NCBI GenBank assembly: GCA_922989275.2
Contig: OV277870.1
Location: 32,732,356 to 32,796,355 of the forward strand
DNA from: Gari tellinella
Lineage: Eukaryota; Mollusca; Bivalvia; Cardiida; Psammobiidae
Direction of reading: 5' to 3'
Length of the DNA stretch: 64,000 bases
This document shows, piece after piece, positions 45,313 to 58,113 of this stretch. The notes beneath the pieces were generated by a model. That model saw only the letters and a program-made list of their open reading frames with translations, did not search any database and had not been told where the DNA came from. Position 1 is the first letter of the stretch; every line of letters begins with the position of its first letter. The position numbers and the translations under genes were made by a program.

Positions 45313-47550
45313 ATCACAAACATAGAACTTAAAGTAAATTTATTAGGTGTTCAAGTTAAAACTGTCATATATACATTTTCACTTTTAGCACGAAAAAAAC
45401 GTTTGGTTACCTAAGCGACTACTCACAATATATGCTAAATAAGGGCAGTATACTGAAAATACATGTATGTGTCAAATTCCAAGCTTTATAAACAGCAAAG
45501 TACATCAATTAATTTGAATTAGTGTATGTCAGTTTCATTACCATTGTCATATAAACATCCACTTTTAGTATCAAAACAATATTTGGTTCATTTTGCAAGC
45601 CATGACACTACATATATACTCTTCATTTCCTCTTGTTACAGAAATTATATCATTTGGCAGGATATATCATAATACATGTACATGTAATAAAACTTATATA
45701 CATATTATGAACGAAACACATATGAATCAAGTATCTAATTACATGTACACTGTTTGAACTTAACCTATGAGTACAAAGAATACAGAGATCATCACTTTAA
45801 GTGTGTATGTAGCATTGATATGATTAGATACAAACTATTAATCTCAAAGTTAAAGGATCATTAACAGCGGACATCAATTTAGTAATGGTTGAATTATATA
45901 CATATATTCTAAAATGAGTTGAGAACGATAGGTTGTAAGCAAATGGTAACTTGAACAGGCATAATAATTCGTAGCTACCAGTTTTATATAAAATTAAACT
46001 TGATTATGACTGACCCTTAGAGCATGATATGTCAAATACGACACTTAGACAGAACAGGCATCAAGAGAAGTCAAAATCAATATAAAGGCTCAGTGGTATT
46101 CCATTACTGCTCCTTATACGACTCCTTTTTCGAAACGAAACAAAATAAGTTGCAATATGGACAATATTAAGCTGCTTTCTTATAGAAACACAGGCAATTT
46201 ATTTTATTATCAATGCAATGCACATAATAAAGAGTTTGATCAATCTAAATCGTATACACACTAATACTATGACAAAACAGAATAAAGCAGTAAAGCAATA
46301 ATCATAATCATGTTCATGATTTATGCTGATCAAATGTATGTACATTTCAACAAACAACGTGGTTTTTGACAGAAAAAAATTGTAAGTTTAGTCTGACCAG
46401 GTCTAACTCAGAGTTGCGTATTCAACATTTTGACAGAAGAAACATAAAAGATGAGTGACAGTTTGAAACTAGATCAGACGCCACATTACGGGTCCTAACT
46501 GTTTCAAATGAAAGCCAAGTCATGCTGAAGCGTTCTAAGGGTATTAATTTCCGTTGAATAAAAAACACACTCTTTGTCTCTCACTGGGTGCTGTTGTACA
46601 CAGGAAGCACTGTATATTGCTCTCATTTGGCATATATTGTGAGTGGTTGATAAGGTAACTAAAAGTATATTTTGTGTAATTTCACTAAAAAAGGAATGAT
46701 TGCACATCTGTATTAATTTGCAAACCTGAAACTGCGACTACTTTCCCTTCAAAATAGCTAAATTTGACACATAACTTACACAATTTAAATATAGCTTTCT
46801 CATTTTGAAATTACTGTGAATGGTTGCTAAGGTAACCATTTACTATTTTCATTTTAATAGTGACTGTTTTACAACAATGTTAACTTGCAAACTGTATGAA
46901 TACGGGCTCCAAAGATCTGCACCACTTCCAGATCTGGCATCCACCATAAATTAAAGCCTCAAGGTCTAAACTATCCAAAAATATCATTAGAATTTTTATA
47001 CTAGATTGGTTAAAAAAGAATCCATTTTAAGGCCCTTTTATTCAGTTGGCCCCTCTACTACTAGGTAAAAAATAAGTTTTTCTTCTGTTTATTTGTTGTT
47101 ATTTGAGTTTAGATGCATGTATACGTATGAAGTTGATGATTTACTGCATTGGTGTCCCACGTATTGTGTTGCATTATGGTGATTTTGCGTTATTAGAATC
47201 GGCAAGTTAAATCGCTTTGTTTGGGCCCTAATTAGGGTTTATATCCGTTTTTTTAACGGAGTCCCTTGTGATAAATTTGGCCATAGCTTGATTGAATACA
47301 TTTGACGTAAACACGCAGTTTATTTATTGGATTTTTTTGTTTTGAATATTGCATATCTCTATAAAAATTTCTTTATAGAAATCTGCTTTGGGATTTTCAA
47401 GGTGATAGCTGGCACGCATACAACGATAAATACTAGACATTTTAATTTAACAACAATCAATTTATCGTTTTACCACGCAAGTCTTGGCGCTATGGTTTAG
47501 GTGTCAGCGAGTTAGTTTATTGTCTATTATGACGTCGGCACACGACGTAT

Positions 47551-48043
47551 GGTGTCACTCCTGTACAAAAGCCCTTCATCTTCCTCCATAGAACTCTATA
47601 GTAAATTGACAATATTCTCCTGTCTCTGTCCAGTTCCAGGACCTACCGGTCAATATAACGACCCTGTTTCCATGGAAAGCAATAACATGACACCATAATT
47701 TAACAAAAGAAAAAGATACCATTAAGGTTCAACTTTTCCACAAATTTCACATTTCTAAGGTCACCGTCAATATTTACAAAATGAAAGTTGATGACCCGCC
47801 GCACCACACTCGCATCTCTGACCACATGTTCTCACAAATTAGTTCCCAAATAGAACCCAGAAACACCTTTGATTTATCAACAACATCACTATTTCAGCTA
47901 AAAAACAAATGCATCTGCAGTTAATCAGCATTTTCAATAAAAAATATGACCATGAACACACACACATCAATTTTTCACTATATAAATTAGGAACTATTTA
48001 GGCACCCTACTACCCGGAAGCACTTCCGTACAGGTGTGACACC
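47551..48043 (+). repeat. Terminal direct repeat, left copy
   Basis: Differs from the right copy by only a few bases (for example CACCATAATTTAAC here, CACCAGATTTAAC there, and CTACTACCC versus CTACGACCC). Contains ACTATATAAATTAGG (TATA-like) near its end. Confidence 0.93.
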
Positions 48044-48946
48044 TAAATATGAACTATTTTTTTCCTGATTTGGCTGTTTTTACTCTTATATCATAGCTAT
48101 AGGTATTGAAAAATAAAAAACATGGTGACAGATGTCAAGTTCCACAACATTTGGCATTATAGACTGTTTAAAAACAAGGTCTAAGTCGCAAAATTGGTAA
48201 AAAATCAGCTTTTTGGATTAAATTCAACGCGACCGCTAAATCTTTGTTTTCGCCACATGTAAACTTATTCAAACACTTTTTATGTTAACGAAAGTGTGCG
48301 GATAACCCTTTTTGAAAGGAAAATTGCCTTTTCGGGTAAGAAAAATATTGAAACGACAAAATTCGCCCTTCACGTCTGTCCTAGATAGTAGGGTTTATCT
48401 ATGAAAAAATGCATTTTTTGCCATTTTCACCCCAAATAGCTCCTTTTTTCAGCTAAAAACGTTTTGAATATGCTGATAGCCATGAATAATATGGAGTACA
48501 TGAATTTGCAGTGAAAAATAGTAGAAAAACCATGTTTATGACAGATTTGAAGGAAAAGTGAAAGCTCATTGGTCTTGGACCGGGGTAAAAAATGACCAGG
48601 CCGAATGGTAGCAGCCCCCTTTTTTTCTGAGGAAAAACAAGAAATCAACATTTTGTGGACCAAAACCTGCAAAACTAATGACATTCAGCTTAAACAGACC
48701 TTTAAAGCCTTCATAAGGCAAGCACAGAGCTTTTCTACAGCATTTCAAGAAAAAACGTGTGCATCGGTCTCTTTCTCAAATCGCAGGCGTCACAATTTTA
48801 AGTGAAAAACCTCATTTTTAGCCACAATTATTTCCTATTGCAGCTAAAAATAACTTTTCTACCATCACATGTTCATAATTTCCCTAAAATAGCACTCTAA
48901 AATTAAAATAAACTGTGACGTCTTTTTCCGGGAAATCCTTCATATA
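48044..48946. other. Interior of the direct-repeat element
   Basis: About 900 bp of AT-rich DNA with several CAGCTAAAAA motifs. Open frames of 60-85 codons on both strands overlap one another and have no recognisable domain. Confidence 0.6.
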
Positions 48947-49438
48947 GGTGTCACTCCTGTACAAAAGCCCTTCTTCTTCCTCCATAGAACTCTATAGTAA
49001 ATTGACAATATTCTCCTGTCTCTGTCCAGTTCCAGGACCTACCGGTCAATATAACGACCCTGTTTCCATGGAAAGCAATAACATGGCACCAGATTTAACA
49101 AAAGAAAAAGATACCATTAAGGTTCAACTTTTCCACAAATTTCACATTTCTAAGGTCACCGTCAATATTTACAAAATGAAAGTTGATGACCCGCCGCACC
49201 ACACTCGCATCTCTGACCACATGTTCTCACAAATTAGTTCCCAAATAGAACCCAGAAACACCTTTGATTTATCAACAACATCACTATTTCAGCTAAAAAA
49301 CAAATGCATCTGCAGTTAATCAGCATTTTCAATAAAAAATATGACCATGAACACACACACATCAATTTTTCACTATATAAATTAGGAACTATTTAGGCAC
49401 CCTACGACCCGGAAGCACTTCCGTACAGGTGTGACACC
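48947..49438 (+). repeat. Terminal direct repeat, right copy
   Basis: Near-identical to 47551-48043. An open frame of 123 codons (48948-49319) runs through it but is broken in the left copy by the CATAA insertion/stop, so it is unlikely to be a protein. Confidence 0.93.
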
Positions 49439-49442
49439 GTAT

Positions 49443-50740
49443 GTAACATTTATGATGTTATTTTCAATTGAGAACATCACTTATGCTGTTTCTTGTTTTG
49501 TTTTCCATGTGCTTGCCCTAGTCTCCAATCCTTAATCCTGTGATGGCAAGTCATGGTTATGGTACATGCAGGAAGAAGCCTGAAACCTAGCCAGGTGTCT
49601 GTTGTAGCCCGGCCCGTCCGTTAGTAGGCCCTAAACACACATGTGACATGTCAATTAGGGCGATGGTTCACTGGGGATTTTGCCTATGTAAGTATGTAAA
49701 CAGGCGGAGACGAACACAGACAGGCAGAGGCCAGGTAATGTTTTTGAGGTTTAAATATGTTGTTAAAGTAGAACTAGATCTACAACGTTGAAAGAAAAAT
49801 TGATGACAAACTAAAATTGACATAATTTGTGCCTCAAAACCCAGTCTTTATTTCACTGCCAAAAAAGCAATCCAAGTCTGCAAAACAGTGCTTAATATTT
49901 GTTTGTTGGTTTGTTTTTAACAATTGATTTGAATTGAGACATTAATATACCCCACTAGGTATTAGGGGCTATATCGGAAACAATTTTTCTGTTGGTTTGT
50001 CGGTCCATCTCATCTGTCTGCCTATTCGTACATCCATTAGTCCATCCGAAAATTGTACAGAACATCTCTTTTCATATATTTCTGTACTATAAGTCGTTGT
50101 TTCGATTGTCTCAAACTATCGAAAACTAACCGGTTTGAGCTTACTGATAGAGTAAAACATTCGAACGTTACTTTTTCACAATCGATAGTTTCTATAATTT
50201 CAAATAAAATTTAAAAATATTATTTCTTTTGTTCTTGTCATAATAAAACTTTAACAAAAGCATTTATGCCTGGCAATCGTCCAACTAAAAGAATACAAGT
50301 ATTCTAGACGTTTGTTGGAGCATTATATGTTTGGTTATGGTGAATTCAGAGATGTTTATCATTTGCTTGATACTCACTCGCCTATTATTTGTATATACTT
50401 TATATTAATAGTTGTATGTCAACATTCATGCCGTCCGGTTTTTAGGTCCTTTTAGATTTATTGAATCTTTGAATGGTCATTTAAGAGGGCTGTAACAAGC
50501 AATTTAATTTAAGGCTACAATTTTCAATAGATTTGGTACAAGGTTCTAAATTAACCAGCAAAGGGTAAACTCTTGGCATTAAAGTGGTAGTACTAAAGAA
50601 ACAAATTGTACTGGTAACCTTATTTAAACCCGTTACATAATCGAATAAATCAATTATCAATCGGTGTAGTGTTTTTGATTATTGATTGCGATTTCCCGTC
50701 CGATTCCCAACACAAGTATTATGTCATGTAGGATAACCAT
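49443..50740. other. No gene; vague repeat traces
   Basis: A stretch with GTCGGTCCATCTCATCTGTC and TCGTACATCCATTAGTCCAT (49999-50045) resembles CCRTCYGTC-rich tracts common in molluscan repeats. Otherwise unrecognised. Confidence 0.45.
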
Positions 50741-50744
50741 ATCT

Positions 50745-51470
50745 GGTATGTGGATATATATTGGGATTACCAGTTTCAGGTCAATTTGACCCTGACATTG
50801 ATAATTGAAAAATCTTGTTTTGACCTTGACCTCTGACCTTGATTATTGAACATCCTTGTCCTAAACCATTACTTTTATACGATGCTATTTACAATTACCA
50901 AACATTGGATGTGGATACATTTTTGGATAGCTGATGCCATGTACCACTTTCTGGCAAGTTGATCTTGACCTTTGACCTTGATAATAAAAAACCCCCCCGA
51001 AAAACCCTCACTTTTTCCTGAGTATATCCTGTACCATATCATCTGGGATTAATTACACACGATGTGTAGATACATGCTGGCATGGCAGAGTGTCACAAAC
51101 CACTTTTAGGTATATTTGACCTTCAAATCTGAACTTGATAATTGACAAATCTTGCCCTGAGGACAACTCCTTTTCCATAGCATCTACAATGGCCGAACCT
51201 GGTGAGTGCAAATAATTGCCAAATATCTTTAAATGGAGGAGTTTTACCTACCTTTCAGCTCAATACGACATTGACCTTGAATACTCTTGCCCAGAGCATA
51301 TATTTTTACTATCTCGTCCGGGATTATCATACATAATGTGTTGCTTTATTTTGAGATTGCCAAATGTCATGAAATATGTTCAGGCCACCTTAATCTTGTT
51401 CAGGAAATTCCCGGCAGACCAATACTTAACACCTTCACTATGACAACCCGAATACACTGAATGGTTAATT
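50745..51470 (+). repeat. Diverged tandem repeat of ~165-185 bp with TTGACCTTGA motifs
   Basis: Blocks TTGACCTTGACCTCTGACC, TTGATAATTGA, TCTTGCCC(T)GA, ACTTTTATACGATGCTATTT and CAAACATTGGATGTGGATAC recur, diverged, about four times. A related GGTCAAGGTCACAGTGACC piece is at 27554. It is an old minisatellite-like array. The frame at 51216-51443 reads through it. Confidence 0.65.
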
Positions 51471-53650
51471 GAAAACAGTTAAGATCCTGATCAGACGCTG
51501 CAAAACACACAAACAAAACCCCCTAACTTAACTCTCCTTAATTTATGTATCAAATATGGGTAGCATTAAATTGTCCCATTATATTCTCTGTAAATGTTCG
51601 ATCCGTCAAATTGGAATTTTATCACTGAGCATGTGAATTTTTGAAACGAATATACAAACATCTCTTTCCATATAGGCCTACATGCAGATCTAACTTAAAA
51701 ATCATAAATGAAATTATTTCTGTAACATTTATAAACAAAATTATTTTATAGTGTTATAAATTCTTACAATAGTTCTTAATTCTTTGTACACTTTGTTTTC
51801 TCAATAAAAACTGGCTACTTGTAATGAAATTAAAAAGTGGTCCGCTTTGGATCTGGGCCGCATTTGAAAAGCTAAGTTACAAGTGGAAATCTGACACTCA
51901 TCACACAAACAGTTTTATCTTCAATCGGAAACTAACGCCGAGAAATACAATTGGTTGGCTACCACAATAACAGGTTTGTTACGCTTGCAATAAACCGAAA
52001 ACAATCAGCGCCGCCATTTTAGGAGAAAATTCGGACAGACAAATTATTTCCCTTGGCTGTCCACCATAGCACACTTTGAAACAGATTTTCTCCATGATTA
52101 CGGACGATATCGGGAGATTTTATTCTTTAAGCATGCAAAGCAAGCTAATTTACTACAGAATATCAGTTAATTGAGCGAAACCGTTCGTATTCAAGTTGCT
52201 CTTACTTTTTTGTTTTTCGTTGGAGTGTATCAAAGATAAAAAATATCACATTAGCCACGTGGCATACTCTTTTACGGTCAATCCAATCATTCAACTAGCT
52301 ATATGCAGCAGGGTGATTCCTGATCTTGCTACAATACAATAGCTACAGACCGAAATAAAATATGCATATTGTTGGGTTGGAATTTTTAAATCGCCCCTCC
52401 ACCCATTTTAAGTGTAAGAGGTACTTTGCGGAGCAATATCCCCAACACAATAAAGGTTAAGATAATGAATGGAGAATGTGTTGACCAGGTTATACCCTGT
52501 TTCACACATCATTTTCTCAGACGGGTGCAGGACAGACTGTTCTTGGTTCCTCGGGTTAGCTGTTGTTTCAGCCGAGGCAACAGGGCAAGCTGTCAAGCAT
52601 CGAACAATGGACAGTATGCTACAGTAGGAGAATTGGCAGTCTCTTCTAAACTCAATCCTCATTATCCGTTAAGCATAGGGGACATTAAGATACATACCGA
52701 ATGTCGTGTCATCAAAATTAATATCATCTATGTGTTTCAAAGACATATCAGGTTGGCCGGGGTCATCGGGTATTCATTTAAGTCGTCGTCAGTCCAATTT
52801 GTCCAGTCAAACTTTTACATGAGTATTTATCTGTCCGACTAAATGCCAAATATGTCAAACCACTCACTCGCTATCAGTTTATAAATCATATATTTCTACA
52901 TTTTCAGGATTCTTAGCAGAATAAATAAGATAATACCACTTTCTCAACATGAAATCATGAATTCTTGAAGAAAAAATCGCTATACCAGTACAGTTGGAGC
53001 TACGAACTTGTCCTGTCAAACGATTAACATACGGCATACAAATTACAAAATGAATACAGCACATCTGTCTTCAAAGTCTCAACTCTTTCAGTTATATCCA
53101 AGAAAGAAGTGCAATTTAACAGGTTTTTAAAAAGATCGATGTGACCACTGTGTACATTTGAACTTCTTTATCCCTCTGAATCCATAGATCCATCTAAAAA
53201 TAAATGTACGTTTTACCCAAACCTATTTATGTATTACCCTCCTTAACAACCAATGGAAACAAACCACTTATTGATGAAATCAAAAAAGCTGAAAACTTGC
53301 AGCAAAATGAAGCTACATCAGAAAACAATCTGTAAGCTCTCTGCTTTACTTTCATCTTTCTTTAAATGGTCACCTGCCTTAAATAAATAATTAAAATCAG
53401 ATGTAGCTACAGAGTGGTTTATTGTTACACAATACCTCATTCCTGGCGACTCTCAAGATCCTCATTTTTTTAAATTTCTAAACACTTACATCGTCTACAT
53501 GTTGACATTAGTTTTTCCAAGTTTAAACGACACTTATTACAAATGCAAAACAATGAAATATACAAAATAGTTTCGAATCTGATCAAATGTCGACATAACC
53601 TGTGTCTGATCTTGCTCTAAACGTTTTACAATAGAAGTAATCGTTTCAGT
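51471..53650. other. No recognised gene; one long unassigned frame
   Basis: Contains a palindrome-family fragment near 51474-51505 (AACAGTTAAGATCCTGATCA). The plus-strand frame 52426-52842 (138 codons) is the longest uninterrupted unassigned frame, opposed by a minus frame over the same DNA. It shows no recognisable domain, so I do not call it a gene. Confidence 0.4.
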
Positions 53651-53654
53651 ACAA

Positions 53655-53730
53655 ATAAAAATAATAATAATTATTATAATATTAATAATAATAGTAATAA
53701 TAATAGTAATAATAATAATAACAATAATGC
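53655..53730. repeat. (AAT)n-type microsatellite
   Basis: Imperfect AATAAT/AATAGT repeats. Confidence 0.95.
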
Positions 53731-54462
53731 GTTTCTTGAGAAAGAATAATGCGTTCCCCTATGGAGGTTGCTAAGTCCTGTTAAAAAACGAATTGTACCA
53801 TTTGCCAACTCAATATATAATATCTGCAGTGGTGTTCTGCACATAAATTGTGAGCAGGCTTTTCACAGTAAACGAACAAACTGAGTCAAAATGACAATCA
53901 ACGTCGCAGATTATGTCAGTGGCTTTACTTTTACCATCAACCAGATAATTAAGAACAATTAGTCAATGAAACATATTCATGTGTGCTTTAAATGCATGTA
54001 CATGTCCTATTTGTGTTCATTACAGACAGTTTGGATCATGGTGTAACACCAAGTAACTTAGCGACAGACGAAACTCTAAACGTTTTACTGCCAATATCTT
54101 TACAAAATGTATAAATAGTGAAAGAGAATTACTACTGTAACGTAGTAGCTTTACAAGCGTATAATGGGTATAATTCAGAAATAGAACACACCACGATGTA
54201 TCATAGTATCGTTCTTGGTAAATGAAATGGATTTACAAAGTATGTTAGATGTAAACAGTGTAAATCCAGACCATATGGATCCTACAAAACTTAAAGTGAT
54301 ACTATTTGAAACTGAATGATCTTTGTGAATTCTTAGGTGCTGAAACGTTAAGATTCCATCGGAATCCGATGAAGACACATGGCCATCCGAAAAATGCGTG
54401 ATAAAGCTCAATGCTATTCAAACCTTATGAAATACTTATTTTTCAGTTAGTGTTCAATACAA

Positions 54463-54481
54463 GGGGGGGGGGGGGGGGGGG
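54463..54481. repeat. Run of 19 G
   Basis: Isolated homopolymer in AT-rich DNA. Confidence 0.95.
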
Positions 54482-55097
54482 ATATTATTCATTCATTGCT
54501 ACACGCATGTGCTATAACAGTAAAATGTTTCTCTATTGCAAACAGTTTGGAGTCTGTCGGAACGAAAAGTAATTCAAAACATATTGACCCTTTCACCACC
54601 AACTTTTATGTCAACTTTTTATATCAAATATCGTGAACCAAAATGTGTCGTCTAGAATTCTATACCTCTTTATTCTCTAAATTCTATAAACTTTCGGTTG
54701 TTTAAAATTGGAAAGAAGAAATAATGACACGAGTGCCAAAGACTTAGGACCCGCGTAAGGCGGCATCTCATTGAATATATATATCTTATTTTCCTCCATA
54801 ATATGAAGATTACAGTAGCATGACATATAAGAAGAAATAAACGTGACACAATTTGACAAACACATATAAACAAATAGACAAACAGCATAACATGAAATGT
54901 ACATGGCTATATATGCAGTGTATATACACAGAACACCGCGTACTACAAACCACATATCACATATGCAAAAGAAAACGACAAATATACAAATTTAACATTG
55001 GACATGATATGCTAACCCCCATCATGCTGAATTGAAATCTGTTTAAATCCAAAAACAAATAGTTTTCATGACTTAAGAAAATGTTGAATACCAGTGA

Positions 55098-55163
55098 CAA
55101 ACAGTTGGGATGCAAATCATAAGCCGCGTTACACGGCGTCTGATCTGAGTCCAGATTGTTTGC
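55098..55163. repeat. CAAACAGT-family palindrome, well preserved
   Basis: CAAACAGTTGGGATGCAAAT, centre GCCGCGTTACACGGCGTC, then TGATCTGAGTCCAGATTGTT, ending TGCC. Second-best copy after 41492-41557. Confidence 0.88.
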
Positions 55164-56666
55164 CAATAGCAAGCAAGTCGCGTTTAGCATGATAAGGCTT
55201 ATCTTTTTCCAGAATCCCCCTCTTTTTTCTATGTGAGGGTGAATGTTTAATATGATATGGTACCATATCAATACTATATATACCCCATTTCTTTCGTTCC
55301 TAGAGGCTTGAATCTAGATCCTGTAGCTGAATTTTGTAATACACTTCAACAAAAGAAAACCACAGAACGTAGATCTAGCACACGAAGATGTTTTAAAAAA
55401 TAAACTGTGTGTTTAAACACTATCAGAATATCTCGTCAGTGTTATTCAGGTGACAATCAGTCGGCTCAAGAATTGGAACGAAATGATCTTGGGGCGAATC
55501 GATTCCGGAAACAGTCGGGCATAGATTATCTAGTTCTATTCAATATTAAAGGAAACTATATACTTTACAAACCTTTAGTTAACTGTGGAATGTATTAATT
55601 CGTTGACTGATCACACATCTGGTCCTTTCATGCTGGCGATCGTAACCTTTGTAAAGTTGTGACAGCAAATTCTTGTGTATTCAGCATCCATCGTTTGGGT
55701 ATGGAGTAATAAAATAACGGTCCCGAAAAAATTTAGGAGCCGCATTTAAACATTGCGAGCTTGTTCATGATCCTGGCCGAGTTCATCCACTTTTATTTTT
55801 CATGTGAACCAGCGTTCCCTTATATCTTGCAGCCATTTTGAGAATCAGTGTGAGTACGATATCCTAGCATACTTAAAGTGAGATACTCAGACTGAGTACC
55901 TGTCCTTTTAGAAAATGCTAAAAAATTTCATTACCAAGTTTTTTTATCACTACGGACTCAGGTTTTGCTAAATGCTCAGATTTGAACATAAGTAAGTAGA
56001 TCTACTCAAAAGGTTTCATAACCTCGAACCCAGGCTACACTTTTTTTTGCATTTGAAATACTCTAACAACTCAATTTTATGATAACATCTACGTCACTAT
56101 ATACTATAGCGGCTCAACTGTACATGGTTGGACATCTGACACGTACATTTAATGAAGTCGTCAAACGATCGTTAAACACTTTCACTGCCTTACCCCGAGT
56201 ATAATGGTTATTTGCACACATTTTGGGTCCTGTTCCATAACGCGGCGTCTTATCAGGATCAAAACTATTTACAGTCCAAACATATTCCTTAAGTAAAAAA
56301 ATGTTGATTTTGATTTGAGAAATATTAGCAGTCGAATTTGGTTTAAATCAGATGACGACATTTCAGTGAAGGGGTGACTAATAGTTGTTAAAAAGATTAG
56401 TTCAATAGATGTTCATACCTGGCATATAAAAACTTGTGTGGTATATTCCATGTACATGTATATAGTGGAGCATATGTTAATCTTTCCCAATCAACGCACT
56501 TATCCTAAAAAACTATTCTTTCAAAGTGTTTTATCGTGTAAACTTGCAGCTGATCAGGCTCAATATGGCTAAATCAGGTACACATAATTCATTTTGCGTT
56601 GCAAAATGATGTCATTTTATATGTCTACAGTTCACTACAATGTTTCTGCGTTTCTTTTCATGAAAG

Positions 56667-57040
56667 AATTACGTAGTCTCCACGGTGCATTGTGGAAAAC
56701 GGAGTTTCGGAGCATTTAAGTTCTCCTTCATTCCCTATACAGTGGTTATGTGGAACAGCCTACCAGCGGACACAGTCCTCCAGCCTGATCTCGAGGGGTT
56801 TCGAAACACTCTGAGCCCCTCCCTTATTTCAAATCGCCCCTGGGGCCTGGGATCAGTGTTTTTAGCTTCTTTGTTTTCACCTATTTTAACACATGTCACA
56901 CACTTTATTTCTTCTCTCTATCTTCTTTTGAAGTCTCCCTTTCACAACTTTTATTTGCTTTTAATCTGCACGACGCACAACCCCCCATGCCGATAATACA
57001 CGAAAGTGGAGTCCGACATTATCGATAGATAGAAAGGAGC
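56667..57040 (+). pseudogene. LINE ORF2 C-terminal end and 3' region (CR1/L2-like)
   Basis: The frame reads NYVVSTVHCGKRSFGAFKFS then FIPYTVVMWNSLPADTVLQP and DLEGFRNTL. The pattern SF(I/V)P-x-T-(V/I)-x-x-WN-x-LP ... L-x-x-F+ is the familiar last segment of non-LTR retrotransposon reverse-transcriptase proteins of the CR1/L2/Jockey group. The frame stays open to 56996 (ending THNPPCR) and a probable 3' untranslated tail follows. The reverse transcriptase and endonuclease domains are missing, as is usual for 5'-truncated LINE insertions. Confidence 0.75.
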
Positions 57041-57849
57041 ATTTCACTAATAGTGTTATGTTACGCAATTATTGACGATTTTTTAAGAAAAACTGAGTTA
57101 TTCAGTGTCTAAGTAGGCTCCAAACTATTTGCAATGTTCATAAGTATTTAAGCTAGTGCTGTTTTATTGGGAAAGAATAGCGTTTACTGCCCTGTATTGA
57201 GCTAATATATTATTGAAAACGACTGTCAAACTCTCTACATCAAACATGCGAACCAATTAGTGCATATAACACTTCACCGTCATAGCGTGATTTTAAATGT
57301 CTACGGGCGTACAACTTCAATGTGTTGTCAGAACAGAACAGAACAAAGTACGAAACAAGAGGTTGATACAGTTAACACATACACAATATAAGTGACCAAC
57401 ATGGTTATCAGGCTAGGTTGTATACAATTACTTATGTTGAGGTTTTAAAAGATCTAAAACACGCAAATATTAACTAATCTTGCCTATCTCGTTAAACTAT
57501 TTTCTTCTTCTTCTGAGAGTTAACTACTTCTTGTATGTGATCACACATTCATTTAACGTTCATACAAAGCTCATAATATAACATGTTTGTTATCAGTGAA
57601 ACAATATATTATCTATTACTTAGATAAACATTTCTATATATTCTTCCATTTGCATGAACACACCTATACGGCAACATACAAACCGATGTGTATATATACG
57701 TAATCCTCTTACACATATCTGCTCACCTAAAAAACAAACAAATATCATTTTAAACATATATAAACTCTGTTGTTTTTAGGAAGATGTCTGTAACTGCACA
57801 TGGGCATTTTCAATTTACAATTATGCCTGTATAATACAATATTTAATTA
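57041..57849. other. No recognisable feature
   Basis: AT-rich; a partial palindrome (GTGTCTAAGTAGGCTCCAAA near 57104) is the only familiar item. Confidence 0.5.
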
Positions 57850-58075
57850 CAAAGGGCTCCTATATTCACTTTGCTTTATGTTTGTCTTGCGTGCTGTTTT
57901 CTATTTAGTGTGTATATGAAGGAATATTATTGCGCGCGCGTGTGTGTGTTTGTGTGGGTGTGTGTGTGTGTGTGTGTGTATGTGTGTGTGTTTGTTATGG
58001 TATGACTGTGTGAGCGTTCTGTTTGAAAGGTGGGTGTATTGTTTGTGTTTGCGTTTCCTGCTTGAGTATTTTGTA
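57850..58075 (+). repeat. Interspersed repeat end (copy 3 of 3) with (TG)n
   Basis: CTCCTATATTCACTTTGCTT, TGTTTTCTATTTAGTGTGTA, a (CG/TG)n run at about 57932-57990, then GTTATGGTATGACTGTGTG, AAAGGTGGGTGTATTG and TTTCCTGCTTGAGTA. Matches 35700-35890 in reverse complement and 1-140 directly. Confidence 0.85.
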
Positions 58076-58113
58076 TTTATTTGAGTTATACAATATAGTG
58101 CACGCCTGCTTAC

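Larger units (their letters stand above)
43568..47060. mobile_element. 3.5 kb non-autonomous DNA transposon with inverted ends
   Basis: Left TAGTAGAGGGGC and right GCCCCTCTACTA are perfect 12 bp inverted ends. Similarity extends inward, diverged, through TTTTTTAACCCATCCGGTATA (left) against its mirror near 47000-47015 and the GGTGGATGCCAGAT/ATCTGGCATCCACC pair with AAGTGGTGCA/TGCACCACTT. CTA flanks both ends (43565-43567 and 47061-47063) as a possible 3 bp target duplication; a TA duplication is also possible because the ends contain TA. No transposase motif was seen in the interior. Superfamily unknown. Confidence 0.78.
47551..49438. mobile_element. 1.9 kb element with 492 bp terminal direct repeats
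   Basis: Two nearly identical copies (47551-48043 and 48947-49438) flank a 903 bp interior. Each copy begins GGTGTCACTCCTGTAC and ends GTACAGGTGTGACACC, so every copy has its own 16 bp inverted ends. GTAT lies just outside the whole structure on both sides (47547-47550 and 49439-49442) but does not flank the inner ends, as expected if the unit moved as one piece. It could be a miniature LTR retrotransposon (TRIM-like, with TG...CA two bases inside the ends) or a composite of two TIR elements. No primer-binding site, polypurine tract or coding sequence is convincing. Confidence 0.82.
53731..56660. other. No gene; palindromes and a G run
   Basis: Holds CAAACAGT-family copies or halves near 54033, 54252, 54540, 55098 and 56225, and a run of 19 G at 54463-54481. 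Open frames near 54677-55271 are AT-rich or palindrome-derived. Confidence 0.5.

Noticed and set aside
48948..49319. 123-codon frame in the right direct repeat
   Set aside because: It is interrupted in the near-identical left copy, so coding is unlikely.
47551..49438. Classical LTR retrotransposon or endogenous retrovirus
   Set aside because: No primer-binding site, polypurine tract, gag or pol is visible; kept only as a direct-repeat element of uncertain class.
52426..52842. Plus-strand open frame of 138 codons
   Set aside because: Longest unassigned frame but opposed by a minus frame on the same DNA and without motif; the stretch has no other coding sign.
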